Positions 44,295 through 53,141 are shown, counted from the first letter of the stretch. The stretch: DNA of 64,000 nt from Ornithinibacillus scapharcae TW25 (GCF_000190475.1 NZ_AEWH01000006.1:186001-250000); one strand, 5' to 3'. The notes: generated by a model not told the origin, from the sequence alone. Program-made: numbers and translations.

Positions 44295-44485
44295 CATATC
44301 GCCACCTTTCTCCACCTCATTTATCATAGCAATAAACAGCCACATTTTCATTAATATTTTGATACTTCAATAACGATATCTCTCCAATCGTTAACGAAAT
44401 TAAAGAATAAATGAAAAAACTATAAAATAATTTCTGCAACTTTGGTAAAATGTAAGATAATAATTAGTTCAGGAGGAACCTCCAT

Positions 44486-44665
44486 ATGGTTTTTTGGATA
44501 ATATTAATTGTCATTCTTTTAATTGTTCTCGAAGAAGGCTTATATTACCTTTCTAATCGATTCGCCTTTGATAGCCAACCGAAGGAACAGCTAGATGATA
44601 ACCAAGTTGAGAAGAAACCATCACGTATACGCAGTTTATTTCAAAGACGAAAAGATAATATTTAG
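44486..44665 (+). CDS. Small membrane protein, 59 residues
   Basis: Starts at ATG 44486 with AGGAGGAA ten bases before it. N-terminal helix (residues 2-18, VFWIILIVILLIVLEEGLYY), then a polar, basic tail (KKPSRIRSLFQRRKDNI). Complete frame with stop TAG, short but with good signals. It precedes the 196-residue membrane protein by 55 bp, probably in one transcript. Family not recognised. Confidence 0.7.
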   Translation: MVFWIILIVILLIVLEEGLYYLSNRFAFDSQPKEQLDDNQVEKKPSRIRSLFQRRKDNI

Positions 44666-44720
44666 TGTAGAGGTATATCTAATCCATACATAAAAGTGAT
44701 GGTTAGTCGGGGTGAATGTA

Positions 44721-45311
44721 ATGGTACGAAAAATCATATTGGCTATTTCTGGGGTATTCATCCTAATAAGTATGCTTTGCCAATCCTCTCTTGCAGCAAT
44801 GGACCCAGCAGAAGTTAATCGAGTGAACGAGGATTCTCCCTATCAAATTAGTGGAAAAGTTACAGCAGATGAACTAGTTGAGGATATGACAGAAAACAGC
44901 GAGCATCCTATTCAATTGCGTAAAATGACCATTCAAATATCTAAAGTAATCAAGGCACCAGAATCCGTTAAAGAAGATGAATATACTAATGTATATTACC
45001 ACTATATTCCAAAGTGGGATGCAGATGAATATGTTGGTGGGAAGAGAGTAGATATCGCTGTTCATGATGTCGTAACACTTTGGCTAAAGCGCGGTGAATT
45101 CGGATGGGAACCAGTGTTAGGTGGAGAATCTGTAAACCATATTGAATATCATCAGGACCGTGTAGAACACATTCCCGAACCATTCGTTCACTCTGTAATG
45201 CGCGGACTAGATAATTATGTAGAAATTAGAGCGGAAATTTTTGTACTCATTACTTTAATGCTAATATTAATCTGGGCATTCTACCAGGGTCTACGGACCA
45301 AAAAAATCTAG
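44721..45311 (+). CDS. Exported, C-terminally anchored hypothetical protein
   Basis: Protein of 196 residues with an N-terminal signal peptide (KIILAISGVFILISMLCQSSLAA, cleavage likely after AAM), an extracytoplasmic beta-rich domain (YQISGKVTADELVEDM ... VVTLWLKRGEFGWEPVLGG) and a C-terminal membrane helix (about 173-190, IFVLITLMLILIWAFY). ATG 44721 has GGGGTG before it; an earlier GTG is possible. No family recognised. Confidence 0.72.
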   Translation: MVRKIILAISGVFILISMLCQSSLAAMDPAEVNRVNEDSPYQISGKVTADELVEDMTENSEHPIQLRKMTIQISKVIKAPESVKEDEYTNVYYHYIPKWDADEYVGGKRVDIAVHDVVTLWLKRGEFGWEPVLGGESVNHIEYHQDRVEHIPEPFVHSVMRGLDNYVEIRAEIFVLITLMLILIWAFYQGLRTKKI

Positions 45312-45337
45312 CTTTCAGCAATAGAAAGCTAGATTTT
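45305..45337. terminator. Terminator between convergent genes
   Basis: AATCTAGCTTTC / GAAAGCTAGATT hairpin overlapping the stop codon, usable in both directions. Confidence 0.85.
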
Positions 45338-45346
45338 GATGCTGAT

Positions 45347-45882
45347 TTATATGTTATTGTTGCCGTACTGCTCATAAAAGACAACTTCTTCTCTAGAAAC
45401 ATGCTTTTTAGGGTCTGGTGTCATAGCAGGGTATCCTAGACCTAGAACCGCTACTACTTGTTGTTCATCTGGAATATCGATTAAATTCCTTACATAATCC
45501 TCTCGTTTCTTGGATTCCGCTTCATCCTCTGAATGATATACTGCACCATATGCGGAGCCAAGACCGGCCTCTACCGCTTCTAACCAAATAAACGCACATG
45601 CAAAGGAAGCATCCTGTAACCAATATTTACTCTCATCTGGACTAGACGTCACAACATGCCTGCCTCTGCCTCCGTTAACCATTTCATATAAGGCGTTGTA
45701 TCAGCCAATTTGTTTAATTTTTCCCTATCTTGTATCACAATCAATTTCTTTCATGGAAGGTTGTTCCCTGTAGGCGCAAAAAGCCCAGCATCTATAACCT
45801 GTTCTAGGACTTCATGTGGGATTGGTTTACTTTCAAATTTTGTAATCTCACGACGAACTTGTATTGCTTTGAAAACATCCAT
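45347..45882 (-). pseudogene. Nitroreductase-family gene, broken by a TGA and a frameshift
   Basis: The N-terminal part from ATG 45882 (AGGTGG upstream) reads MDVFKAIQVRREITKFE ... LFAPTGNNLP, a typical FMN-binding nitroreductase start. Codon 44 is TGA (45753-45751), where the family has Trp (P-W); the frame continues with KKLIVIQDREKLNKLADTTP. Near 45655-45670, inside a GGCAGAGGCAGG repeat, the frame shifts, and the C-terminal part (TSSPDESKYWLQDASFACAF ... ISREEVVFYEQY-like ending) runs to 45347. Two independent lesions make it a pseudogene. The usual product reduces nitro compounds or quinones with NAD(P)H. Confidence 0.88.
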
Positions 45883-46045
45883 TTAGATTCCACCTTTCTA
45901 ATGTAGGTTTACCATATCTTGGATTGGTTCTAGAGTGTTATACCCTTTGTTGCAGAGCTTACTGGGACTATATTTATTCGTATAGGGATTATGTTTTCTC
46001 TTGCAGGGACTATGTTCTCCATTCTCCCTCGCCACACTCAAGCAA

Positions 46046-46080
46046 CAAAAACGCCAAAGCACACCTATCACTTTGACGTC
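46046..46080 (-). terminator. Terminator of the SDR gene at 46091
   Basis: GACGTCAAAG / CTTTGGCGTT stem with TTTTT on the minus strand. The rest of 45883-46045 shows no gene. Confidence 0.75.
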
Positions 46081-46090
46081 ATCCTAACAA

Positions 46091-46687
46091 TTAATAAATT
46101 TCATAATTCTGTCCAGTTTGGGCTCCTTCTACACTTTTCTGATATGCTCGTGCAACTCGGCTTGCTGGGACTGGTGTGAATCCAACAAAAAACTTCTCTA
46201 GCCTTTCAAAGGATTCCTCCACAATAGTTGGGCTCACGCTATTAATTCTTATCCCCCTTGGCATTTCAATAGAAGCAGCTTTGACAAAGGATTTCACTCC
46301 ACCGTTTGCCATTGCAGCAGACGCACCCATTCGTATTGGATCATCCATCATAACCCCAGTTGTTAGTGTAAAACTCCCACCATCATTCACATATTCTAAT
46401 CCAAGTAGTACTAAATTTATTTGACCTTTTAATTTACTCTCGATACCTCGCTCATTAATTTCAGGTGTTAGTTCTGTGATAGATGCAAAATTTGCTCCAC
46501 CTGCTGCGTTGACAACAGCATCTATCTTACCAATTTTCTTATACATATCCTGAATACTTTGGACGGATGTGTTATCAACGGAAACATCTAAGCCATTTCG
46601 TCCTGCCCGGATTAACTCATGATGTGCTAATGCTTTACATATTTCACTACCTATCGTTCCACTTGCACCGACAACTAAGATCCTCAT
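46091..46687 (-). CDS. Short-chain dehydrogenase/reductase
   Basis: Short SDR of 198 residues: GASGTIGSEI in place of the usual TGxxxGxG cofactor motif, VNAAGGANFASITE (NAG-like motif), and a reduced core. The catalytic Tyr-Lys pair is not in the classic YxxxK form (MANGGVKSFVKAASIEMPRGI instead), so it belongs to the atypical SDR group that works on NAD(P). Start at ATG 46687 with AAGGGGAT upstream. Substrate unknown. Confidence 0.87.
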   Translation of the reverse strand: MRILVVGASGTIGSEICKALAHHELIRAGRNGLDVSVDNTSVQSIQDMYKKIGKIDAVVNAAGGANFASITELTPEINERGIESKLKGQINLVLLGLEYVNDGGSFTLTTGVMMDDPIRMGASAAMANGGVKSFVKAASIEMPRGIRINSVSPTIVEESFERLEKFFVGFTPVPASRVARAYQKSVEGAQTGQNYEIY

Positions 46688-46756
46688 CTGCATATCCCCT
46701 TTTCCGATTCTATTGTAATATGTCATACCTATATACTATGATGGAAGGTTTGCAAA

Positions 46757-47788
46757 CTATACCACTCCATTGTCGATAATGGAGAATTTCGCCTGGTCAC
46801 AATCCAGTTCAGCTACTGCCCCATAAGGCATGATACACTTAGGTTCTGTGTGACCAAAGTTTAGATTATATAAAATAGGTAAATGAACCAAATTAAATTC
46901 CTTCATAACGGTGAGGATTTCCACCTTGTATTCTTCATAGTACTTTTCATCCAGTGGTTTACTGAAAATAATACCATTCAACTTTTCAAGAATTCCTTGC
47001 GCACCATAATTACGAAGCCAATATTTAACTAACGCCGGTTCGGGTGTTTCTTCTGATGTTTCCAAGAAAAGAATACCATTTTCAAACGCAGATTTATCAG
47101 GCCAAATGGAAGTTTCCTTAGCAAACTCCATCACCTCGATACAACCACCAATTAAACGCCCTCGAACAACTCCCGTGCCTTGTAGAACTTCATATCCAGA
47201 ATTGGGATTCATTCGACGTTTTTGATGTTTGTTATCTTCCTCCCACGCTAAAAATTCACTCGTCCATTCGGGTGCTGGTACTATTTCACCTATCGTTTTA
47301 GTCGAAAACAAAGTTCGTTTGATCATGTCAATCGTATATGGATGCATTTCAACATTTTCTGCAAAGTCTGTTAATACTGCAGGACCATAGAAGGATGAAA
47401 GTCCAGCCTTGTGACAAATTAGATGCGTTATCGTGGTATCCGAGTAACCCATAAAGATTTTTGGATTATCATAGATCACATCAAAATCAATATATGGCAA
47501 TAAACGGATACTATCATCCCCACCTATATTGGAGAATATTGCTTTAATGCTTTTGTCCCTAAAGGCATTCATTAAGTCTTCTGCACGCGCCTCTGGATTT
47601 TCATATAGATAATCTGAGCCTTTTAAGCTATTCGGCATTGCAACTACCTCAAGGCCAAAAATATCCTTTATTCGCTTCACACCTTGTTCGTATCGCCATT
47701 TTAAATCCTTATCTCCTGCGCCACCCCATGACAAACTGATGGTCGCTATTTTATCACCTTTATTTAATTTACTTGGTTTAAGTAGCAT
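46757..47788 (-). CDS. S66 family LD-carboxypeptidase / microcin C immunity-like peptidase (MccF-like)
   Basis: Serine peptidase of 343 residues. The nucleophile Ser116 sits in FMGYSDTTITHL, followed by the Glu and His residues expected from MccF (LFLETSEETPEPALV, FGHTEPKCIMPYG). Residues 83-95 (IFSNIGGDDSIRL) match the S66 family. MccF-type members hydrolyse the toxic aminoacyl-nucleotide of microcin C, while LD-carboxypeptidases trim peptidoglycan; this sequence is of the long MccF-like class. Start at 47788 with AAAGGAGGGGG before it. A 45-residue membrane peptide gene lies just upstream. Confidence 0.9.
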   Translation of the reverse strand: MLLKPSKLNKGDKIATISLSWGGAGDKDLKWRYEQGVKRIKDIFGLEVVAMPNSLKGSDYLYENPEARAEDLMNAFRDKSIKAIFSNIGGDDSIRLLPYIDFDVIYDNPKIFMGYSDTTITHLICHKAGLSSFYGPAVLTDFAENVEMHPYTIDMIKRTLFSTKTIGEIVPAPEWTSEFLAWEEDNKHQKRRMNPNSGYEVLQGTGVVRGRLIGGCIEVMEFAKETSIWPDKSAFENGILFLETSEETPEPALVKYWLRNYGAQGILEKLNGIIFSKPLDEKYYEEYKVEILTVMKEFNLVHLPILYNLNFGHTEPKCIMPYGAVAELDCDQAKFSIIDNGVV

Positions 47789-47819
47789 CTTTCCCCCTCC
47801 TTTAAAATTTCTTTCCATG

Positions 47820-47957
47820 TTAACCCTTATTCATAAACTCTTCTAGAACTTTATATACCCGATTGATTTTTTTCTCTATATTCTTCATTCTTAATTCAAT
47901 AATAATTATGGAAGAGAATAAGAGAACTATAATTAAAATTCCAATGAACGGCTCCAA
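47820..47957 (-). CDS. Small membrane protein, 45 residues
   Basis: Complete frame from TTG 47957 (GGGTGG seven bases before) to TAA. It begins MEPFIGILIIVLLFSSIIIE, a single helix, then a charged amphipathic helix (LRMKNIEKKINRVYKVLEEF). This arrangement, one helix plus a short coiled tail, is typical of small Bacillus membrane peptides. It ends 31 bp before the MccF-like gene on the same strand and may be translationally linked. Family unknown. Confidence 0.55.
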   Translation of the reverse strand: MEPFIGILIIVLLFSSIIIIELRMKNIEKKINRVYKVLEEFMNKG

Positions 47958-47977
47958 TATAGCCACCCATCAATCAC

Positions 47978-48454
47978 TCATTCAATCGTATCAAATAACT
48001 CTATATCAATATTTTCCAGGTCATTCCATTCATGATATTTTTCTAAATGCCATTTATTGGTTAGTCTAATGTTGTTATTTTCTACAATCCATTTATGTAG
48101 TGTTTGATACGAGTCCCTAATCTTATCATTCGGACCTTGATGTCTGATAACAGCATAGGTTTGAGGTGGGATAGTCAATGTAACCATTCCGCTTGGAATC
48201 TCATCGTATTCATCCACTTCAACACCGATCCAGTAACCATCTTAATTTGCACTTTCATTTTCTACCACGAAGGCTCCATACATATGTTTCGGATTGGATA
48301 CATGCTTAATTTCATCCATACGTTCAGCAAGCAGGAACGTTGCTTTAGGTATTTCCACGACATACTCGTCTCCAGGACATAACACTCTAAAACAAACTAA
48401 CTTCAATTCTTTCCATTGATGAACTGCTATATCTTGTTTCTTCACACTAGACAT
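47978..48454 (-). pseudogene. GyrI-like/AraC effector-binding domain protein, split by one in-frame TAA
   Basis: Two frames in the same phase join to one protein of about 158 codons. The N-terminal half (KELKLVCFRVLCPGDEYVVE ... GAFVVENESAN) stops at TAA (48244-48242); the same frame continues DGYWIGVEVDEYDEIPSGMV and IPPQTYAVIRHQGP, the core of the GyrI-like small-molecule-binding domain. The only defect is this ochre codon. The domain binds ligands in MerR/AraC-type regulators and stand-alone detoxification proteins. It is inactivated unless the stop is read through or is an assembly error. Confidence 0.85.
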
Positions 48455-48537
48455 CTAAACACCTTCCCCCAAAAACTTATTAAACCAAATAATAACATAA
48501 AATTGTAAATTTTATTACAAATATTTTTACTATATGA

Positions 48538-48572
48538 AAAGAGCGCCAAAACAATTGTTTTAGCACTCTCAT
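48538..48572 (-). terminator. Terminator of the MFS gene
   Basis: GAGTGCTAAAAC / GTTTTGGCGCTC stem with one wobble pair and a TTTT tail on the minus strand. Confidence 0.8.
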
Positions 48573-48576
48573 AAAT

Positions 48577-49989
48577 TTATCTATTTCCTAGCCTTGCCTG
48601 ATCATATTTAATAAACAATGTAATAACCAAACCTATCGCCGCAGTCACTCCAGCAACAGCAAAAGCCATATTCACTCCATGAACCGCTCCACTAATCCCC
48701 TCTTCCGGAACAGCTGCTGAAGTCATGATTGTGACTAATAGAGCGGTCCCTATAGCTCCAGCCATTTGCCTTAATGTGTTATTCATGGCAGTACCATGTG
48801 GTAGCATCTCAGGTGATAATTGATTTAGTCCAGCTGTTGTTACTGGCATCATCACCATTGCAACACCAAGCATTCGGAAGGCATTTACAATCGCAATGTA
48901 CCAAAAAGTTGTCTCAGGAGTAAGGATCGCTAACATGAATGTCGTAACTGTTATCAATATTAAACCAACTAGTGAAAGCCACTTGGCCCCAAATTTGTCA
49001 AATAGTCTTCCTGTTACTGGGTTCATTAATCCCATAATAATAGCACCAGGTAATAGCGCCATGCCAGATTGCATTGGAGAGAACCCTAACATATCCTGCA
49101 TTAACAATGGAAGGATAACCGCCCCACCAATCATCGCTAGAAATACAGTCATCCCAAGAGCAGTTGTCAGAGTGAAGATGACATCTTTAAATATCCGAAA
49201 TTCCAGTATGGGCTCGGTTAATCTCAGCTGTCTTAAGATAAACCAAATAAGTGTTATTGCACCTATTGCCATCGTGAGGATTACCTCTGCACTTGCCCAA
49301 CCGCTTGATCCCGCGGCACTAAAACCGTATAACAATCCGCCGAAGCCTATTGTAGAAAGAACGATTGATATGATATCCACCTTCGGAAATGTTTGCTTTG
49401 TTACATTTTTTAATACAAAATAAGCTATAACAATGTCAATTACAGCAATTGGTAACACAATATAAAACAATGTCCGCCATGGATAATGCTCGACCACATA
49501 GCCAGAAAGAGTCGGTCCGATAGCAGGAGCGAATGAAATAATTAACCCGAATAATCCCATCGCTGTACCTCTTTTTTCAACTGGAAAAATTAAAAACATA
49601 ATGGTCTGCATTAATGGCATCATAATTCCTGCGCCTGCTGCTTGAAGAACACGACCTATTAATAATAGATAAAATTCCGGTGCAATAGCACATAACAATG
49701 TTCCTAATGCGAATGAACCCATTGCATATAAAAATAGCGCCCTTGTCGTAAACCTGGCTATTAAAAATGCCGTAATTGGAATCATAATCCCATTCACTAA
49801 CAAGAAAATAGATTGTAACCACTGTACGGTTGTATCATCTATATGTAAATCATCTTTAATAACAGGTAAAGCCGTCACTAATAAGGTTTGGTTTAGAATT
49901 GCTACAAAAGCACCCGTCAACAATACAACCAATAATGGAGCCTTTCGTATGTTTTCATCTGTTTGAACTTCATGCTGATGATGAACCAT
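48577..49989 (-). CDS. MDR family MFS transporter, DHA2 (EmrB/QacA-like, 14 helices)
   Basis: Proton-coupled drug exporter of 470 residues with 14 predicted helices. Motif A (ARFTTRALFLYAMGSF, partial) lies after helix 2, and motif C (SFAPAIGPTLSGYVVE, with GPxLGG-type glycine spacing) in helix 5 identifies it as an exporter. Resembles LmrB/Mdr-type DHA2 transporters of Bacillus that expel lincosamides, dyes and bile-like compounds. No regulator is next to it. Confidence 0.92.
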   Translation of the reverse strand: MVHHQHEVQTDENIRKAPLLVVLLTGAFVAILNQTLLVTALPVIKDDLHIDDTTVQWLQSIFLLVNGIMIPITAFLIARFTTRALFLYAMGSFALGTLLCAIAPEFYLLLIGRVLQAAGAGIMMPLMQTIMFLIFPVEKRGTAMGLFGLIISFAPAIGPTLSGYVVEHYPWRTLFYIVLPIAVIDIVIAYFVLKNVTKQTFPKVDIISIVLSTIGFGGLLYGFSAAGSSGWASAEVILTMAIGAITLIWFILRQLRLTEPILEFRIFKDVIFTLTTALGMTVFLAMIGGAVILPLLMQDMLGFSPMQSGMALLPGAIIMGLMNPVTGRLFDKFGAKWLSLVGLILITVTTFMLAILTPETTFWYIAIVNAFRMLGVAMVMMPVTTAGLNQLSPEMLPHGTAMNNTLRQMAGAIGTALLVTIMTSAAVPEEGISGAVHGVNMAFAVAGVTAAIGLVITLFIKYDQARLGNR

Positions 49990-50189
49990 GCTGCATCCTT
50001 CTTTCTCTATTCTCTCTATTTATTGATACCACAAGAAAGTTATTTTATGTCCTTTTTCTATTAAGGGTTACTACGCCCAAAAATTCCCAATATATAGGTT
50101 CCTATTATAACAAACTAAGCCAAATTAAACGAATGAGGTGTTTTTCGACATAAAACCCCTTATAATGAGAATGAAAGGGGCAAATAACA

Positions 50190-50957
50190 ATGTGTTTAAT
50201 ACTTTTTCAATTCCAGCAGCATAGCAATTATAAATTAGTCCTGGCAGCTAATCGTGATGAATCCTATAACCGCCCTACTGCACCAGCACAATTCTGGGAG
50301 GATGAACCAAATGTTCTTGCCGGGAGAGACCTTCTCCAAATGGGTACATGGTTAGGTATTTCAACTTCAGGCCGTTTCGCTGGTCTTACCAATTATCGTC
50401 ACCCTGACCATTTTAAATCTGGAAAACTTTCTCGTGGAGAAATCGTAACCAACTTCTTAATTGGCAATGAAACGAGCTACGAGTATTTACATAAACAAGT
50501 AAAACGGAAAGATGATTATGTTGGCTATAATATTTTAGTTGGGAGTCCAAATGAACTGAAGTACTATAGCAATGTCGAGGATAAAATTATAAAGGTTCAA
50601 CCTGGGATACATGGATTGAGTAATCATTTTCTCGATACTCCTTGGCCAAAGGTTGAAATAGGGAAGAAAAAATTGCAATCCTACTTAGAACAAGTCGAAA
50701 CAGTGGATCCAGAGGAATTATTTTCGATTCTAGCTGATTCTGAAGAGGCTAGTGTAGATGAGCTACCCGATACCGGTATCGGCCTAGAACTGGAAAGAAA
50801 GCTTTCTTCTATGTTTATCAAGATGCCTGATTACGGAACTCGTTGTTCAACCGTATTAACGATTGATCACGACAACAATGTAACGTTTATAGAAAGAACA
50901 TTTGAATCTGGTAGTATTAAGAATGAGGAGAAATTTGAATTTCAAATTAAAAAGTGA
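50190..50957 (+). CDS. NRDE family protein (TANGO2-like)
   Basis: Protein of 255 residues belonging to the NRDE/TANGO2 family. It starts MCLILFQFQQHSNYKLVLAA followed by the NRDE motif, in which Cys2 is the presumed nucleophile of an Ntn-hydrolase-like fold; further conserved parts are GTWLGISTSGRFAGLTNYR and LSNHFLDTPWPKV. Function is unsettled, with roles in metabolic homeostasis suggested for eukaryotic members. AAAGGGG ribosome binding site. Confidence 0.93.
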   Translation: MCLILFQFQQHSNYKLVLAANRDESYNRPTAPAQFWEDEPNVLAGRDLLQMGTWLGISTSGRFAGLTNYRHPDHFKSGKLSRGEIVTNFLIGNETSYEYLHKQVKRKDDYVGYNILVGSPNELKYYSNVEDKIIKVQPGIHGLSNHFLDTPWPKVEIGKKKLQSYLEQVETVDPEELFSILADSEEASVDELPDTGIGLELERKLSSMFIKMPDYGTRCSTVLTIDHDNNVTFIERTFESGSIKNEEKFEFQIKK

Positions 50958-50990
50958 AGTCTTCTATGTAGACTTCACTTTCGTTTTGTC
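50951..50990. terminator. Terminator shared by convergent NRDE and HEPN-CBS genes
   Basis: GTGAAGTC / GACTTCAC stem; the last codons of the minus-strand gene lie within it. Confidence 0.8.
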
Positions 50991-51689
50991 ATGACCAAGT
51001 TCATGATACCCCATTACATCAAAGACCGTAATAATTCCTAACAATTCCTCATTTAGTTGACCACCATTGGTTATCAGCAATGCATCCATTCTTGAACCAT
51101 TGCCTATACGGTCTTTGAATGCTTCTATTGCATGATAAACGGTCGTATCTCTTGAGACAAATTGATAATTATCCTCTTTCTGATATGGCATAATTTCCTC
51201 AATCGAAGTAGTTATAATAGAAGCATCTTTATTTTTCGCTAACCATTTTGTAATACCACTTTCCGTGACAAGTCCTTTAAATTCTTTTCCCAGATAAATA
51301 GGAAATTTGGAGTAACCCTGTTTATCAATTGCATTCAATAAGTCGGATAAAGAATCAGTTAATTGAAAGGAATGCACCTTTTTTTCAAATTGTGGAATGA
51401 CAAGCTTTGGCTTTGTTATTTCATCTTCTATCTTTTCAATTTGTTCTACGATAGAATCATGCGGCTCGGCAATGACTTGGACGGTATCTAATCGATTATG
51501 TACGATGGCATTTCGTAACTCTGCAAATTCTAATAAATCATCTTTATAGCGTCTAACTACCGCATTATACTTTGTTAAGATTCGTACTGCCTTAGAAAAA
51601 CCAATTCCTCTGCTATTTTCTAGTTCCATATCAATAGCTTTGTCAATTCTGTTAAATGCAGTTATAAAACGATCTGAATTTTTTGCCAT
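50964..51689 (-). CDS. HEPN-like N-terminal domain fused to a CBS-domain pair
   Basis: Protein of 241 residues. The N-terminal 75 residues are helical and end in LRNAIVHN, where Arg59 and His64 form the RxxxxH motif of HEPN domains. Residues about 105-235 are two CBS motifs (LLNAIDKQGYSKFPIYLGKE and VYHAIEAFKDRIGNGSRMDA), which usually bind adenine nucleotides. The pairing suggests a ligand-controlled RNA-binding or RNase protein, but many bacterial HEPN-CBS proteins are simply annotated as CBS proteins. It is not beside a MNT nucleotidyltransferase gene. Confidence 0.85.
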   Translation of the reverse strand: MAKNSDRFITAFNRIDKAIDMELENSRGIGFSKAVRILTKYNAVVRRYKDDLLEFAELRNAIVHNRLDTVQVIAEPHDSIVEQIEKIEDEITKPKLVIPQFEKKVHSFQLTDSLSDLLNAIDKQGYSKFPIYLGKEFKGLVTESGITKWLAKNKDASIITTSIEEIMPYQKEDNYQFVSRDTTVYHAIEAFKDRIGNGSRMDALLITNGGQLNEELLGIITVFDVMGYHELGHDKTKVKST

Positions 51690-51722
51690 CCTTGAAACTC
51701 CTTTAATAAAAGTCGATATGGA

Positions 51723-52052
51723 TTAAGAAATTTTGGTTCCATTTTCCACTTCTTCATCAGGTCTTAATAAAATGACATCATCTTCTGATGGTACTCCACC
51801 TAGTACTAACACCTCTGATTTATAGCCCGCTATTCTTCTTGGTGGGAAGTTCACTACAGCAACCACTTGGCGTCCAATTAAAATTTCTGGCTGGTATCGC
51901 TTTGTAATCTGAGCTGATGATTGTTTCATTCCTAGCTCTCCGAAGTCGATTTCTAACTTTATCGCCGGTTTACGTGCTTCTGGGAATGGTTCAGCCTTTA
52001 TTATTGTTCCAATTCGTAGGTCTAACTTCATAAAATCTTCAATCTTTGCCAA
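51723..52052 (-). CDS. csaA: Chaperone CsaA
   Basis: Tetrameric export chaperone with a tRNA-binding (OB-fold) domain, 109 residues. The sequence follows Bacillus CsaA closely: [20 protein letters not shown], then [14 protein letters not shown] and [20 protein letters not shown]. The start TTG at 52052 (GGGGGCG upstream) is chosen because it gives the same N-terminus as known CsaA; the ATG 15 codons upstream adds foreign residues. Confidence 0.95.
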   Translation of the reverse strand: MAKIEDFMKLDLRIGTIIKAEPFPEARKPAIKLEIDFGELGMKQSSAQITKRYQPEILIGRQVVAVVNFPPRRIAGYKSEVLVLGGVPSEDDVILLRPDEEVENGTKIS

Positions 52053-52313
52053 TTTTAACGCCCCCAATAAACATAATAAGCCCCCAATTTTGTACAAAAC
52101 ATGGCGGCTTTTACTTAGATGTAGTATCTTCTATTATTACTATTGTACTAGCTCTTATACTTATTAGAAAGTATTAATTGACGTATATTTTGGAAAATCG
52201 GTAAAAACCTACATGGTAAGACGATATCCATCTTCAAGTTAGTATTCTTCCATTTATTAAGAAAATATTATATCCTAGTTATTGTCTAGGATTTAGTTAT
52301 AGGGGGATAAATT

Positions 52314-53126
52314 ATGACAATGAAAAAAGCATTAACCCTTGCAGGTTCTGATACAAGTGGGGGAGCGGGTATTCAAGCAGATTTAAAAACATTTCAGGAA
52401 CATAGTGTTTATGGTATGAATGCCTTAACTTCTATAGTTACGATGGAACCAAATGGTTGGAATCATAATGTTACAACAATTGACGTTGGTATTGTTGAGA
52501 AACAGTTAGATACAGTTCTTTCAGTGGGTATTGACGCTATGAAATCTGGAATGCTTGGAACTGTTGATGTTATTGAATTAGGTGCTAAAAAGATTCGTGA
52601 ACATAGCATCGAAAAGTATGTCCTTGATCCTGTCATGGTATGTAAGGGTGAGGATGAACTTTTATTACCTGAAAATACGGATGCTATGCGCGAAGTATTA
52701 CTTCCAGTATCACTTGTAACAACACCAAATTTATTTGAGGCGTGGCAATTAGCACAAACTTCAGGTCCTATTAAAACCATTGAAGGTATGAAGGAAGCCG
52801 CTGTCAAAATTCATGAATTAGGCGCTAAAAATGTCGTGATTAAAGGCGGACGTGCTATCGAACACGAAAAAGCAGTAGACTTGTTCTATGATGGCAATGA
52901 TTTCACATTACTTGAAAGTGATAAAATTGATACAACTTATAACCATGGTGCTGGCTGTACATTTGCTGCTGCGATAACTGCAAATCTTGCAAATGGACAA
53001 TCTGTGTTAGATGCTGTTACCAATGCGAAGAAATTTGTTTCAGCTGCAATTGACCACGGTTGGCAGTTAAATGATTATGTTGGCCCTGTTATGCATGGGG
53101 CATATAATAAATTCTCTGCTAAATAA
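52314..53126 (+). CDS. pdxK: Pyridoxine/pyridoxal/pyridoxamine kinase (ThiD-like)
   Basis: Ribokinase-superfamily kinase (270 residues) that phosphorylates B6 vitamers to produce pyridoxal phosphate. It has AGSDTSGGAGIQADLKTFQE at the N-terminus, VLDPVMVCKGEDELL, and the anion-hole NHGAGCTFAAAI with the catalytic Asp replaced by Cys, as in Bacillus PdxK, which distinguishes it from ThiD (GTGC..D). AGGGGGAT lies before the start. The 260 bp upstream contain a weak hairpin (ATCCTAG / CTAGGAT, about 52273-52293), otherwise nothing. Confidence 0.93.
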   Translation: MTMKKALTLAGSDTSGGAGIQADLKTFQEHSVYGMNALTSIVTMEPNGWNHNVTTIDVGIVEKQLDTVLSVGIDAMKSGMLGTVDVIELGAKKIREHSIEKYVLDPVMVCKGEDELLLPENTDAMREVLLPVSLVTTPNLFEAWQLAQTSGPIKTIEGMKEAAVKIHELGAKNVVIKGGRAIEHEKAVDLFYDGNDFTLLESDKIDTTYNHGAGCTFAAAITANLANGQSVLDAVTNAKKFVSAAIDHGWQLNDYVGPVMHGAYNKFSAK

Positions 53127-53141
53127 ATAGCATCACATAAT

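Noticed and set aside
45751-45753. TGA in the nitroreductase as recoded Trp or selenocysteine
   Set aside because: A frameshift elsewhere in the same gene already kills it, other genes here end at TGA, and no SECIS-like element was seen.
47863-48069. 68-residue plus-strand frame
   Set aside because: It is antisense to the 45-residue peptide gene and the GyrI-like gene, and it lacks a ribosome binding site.
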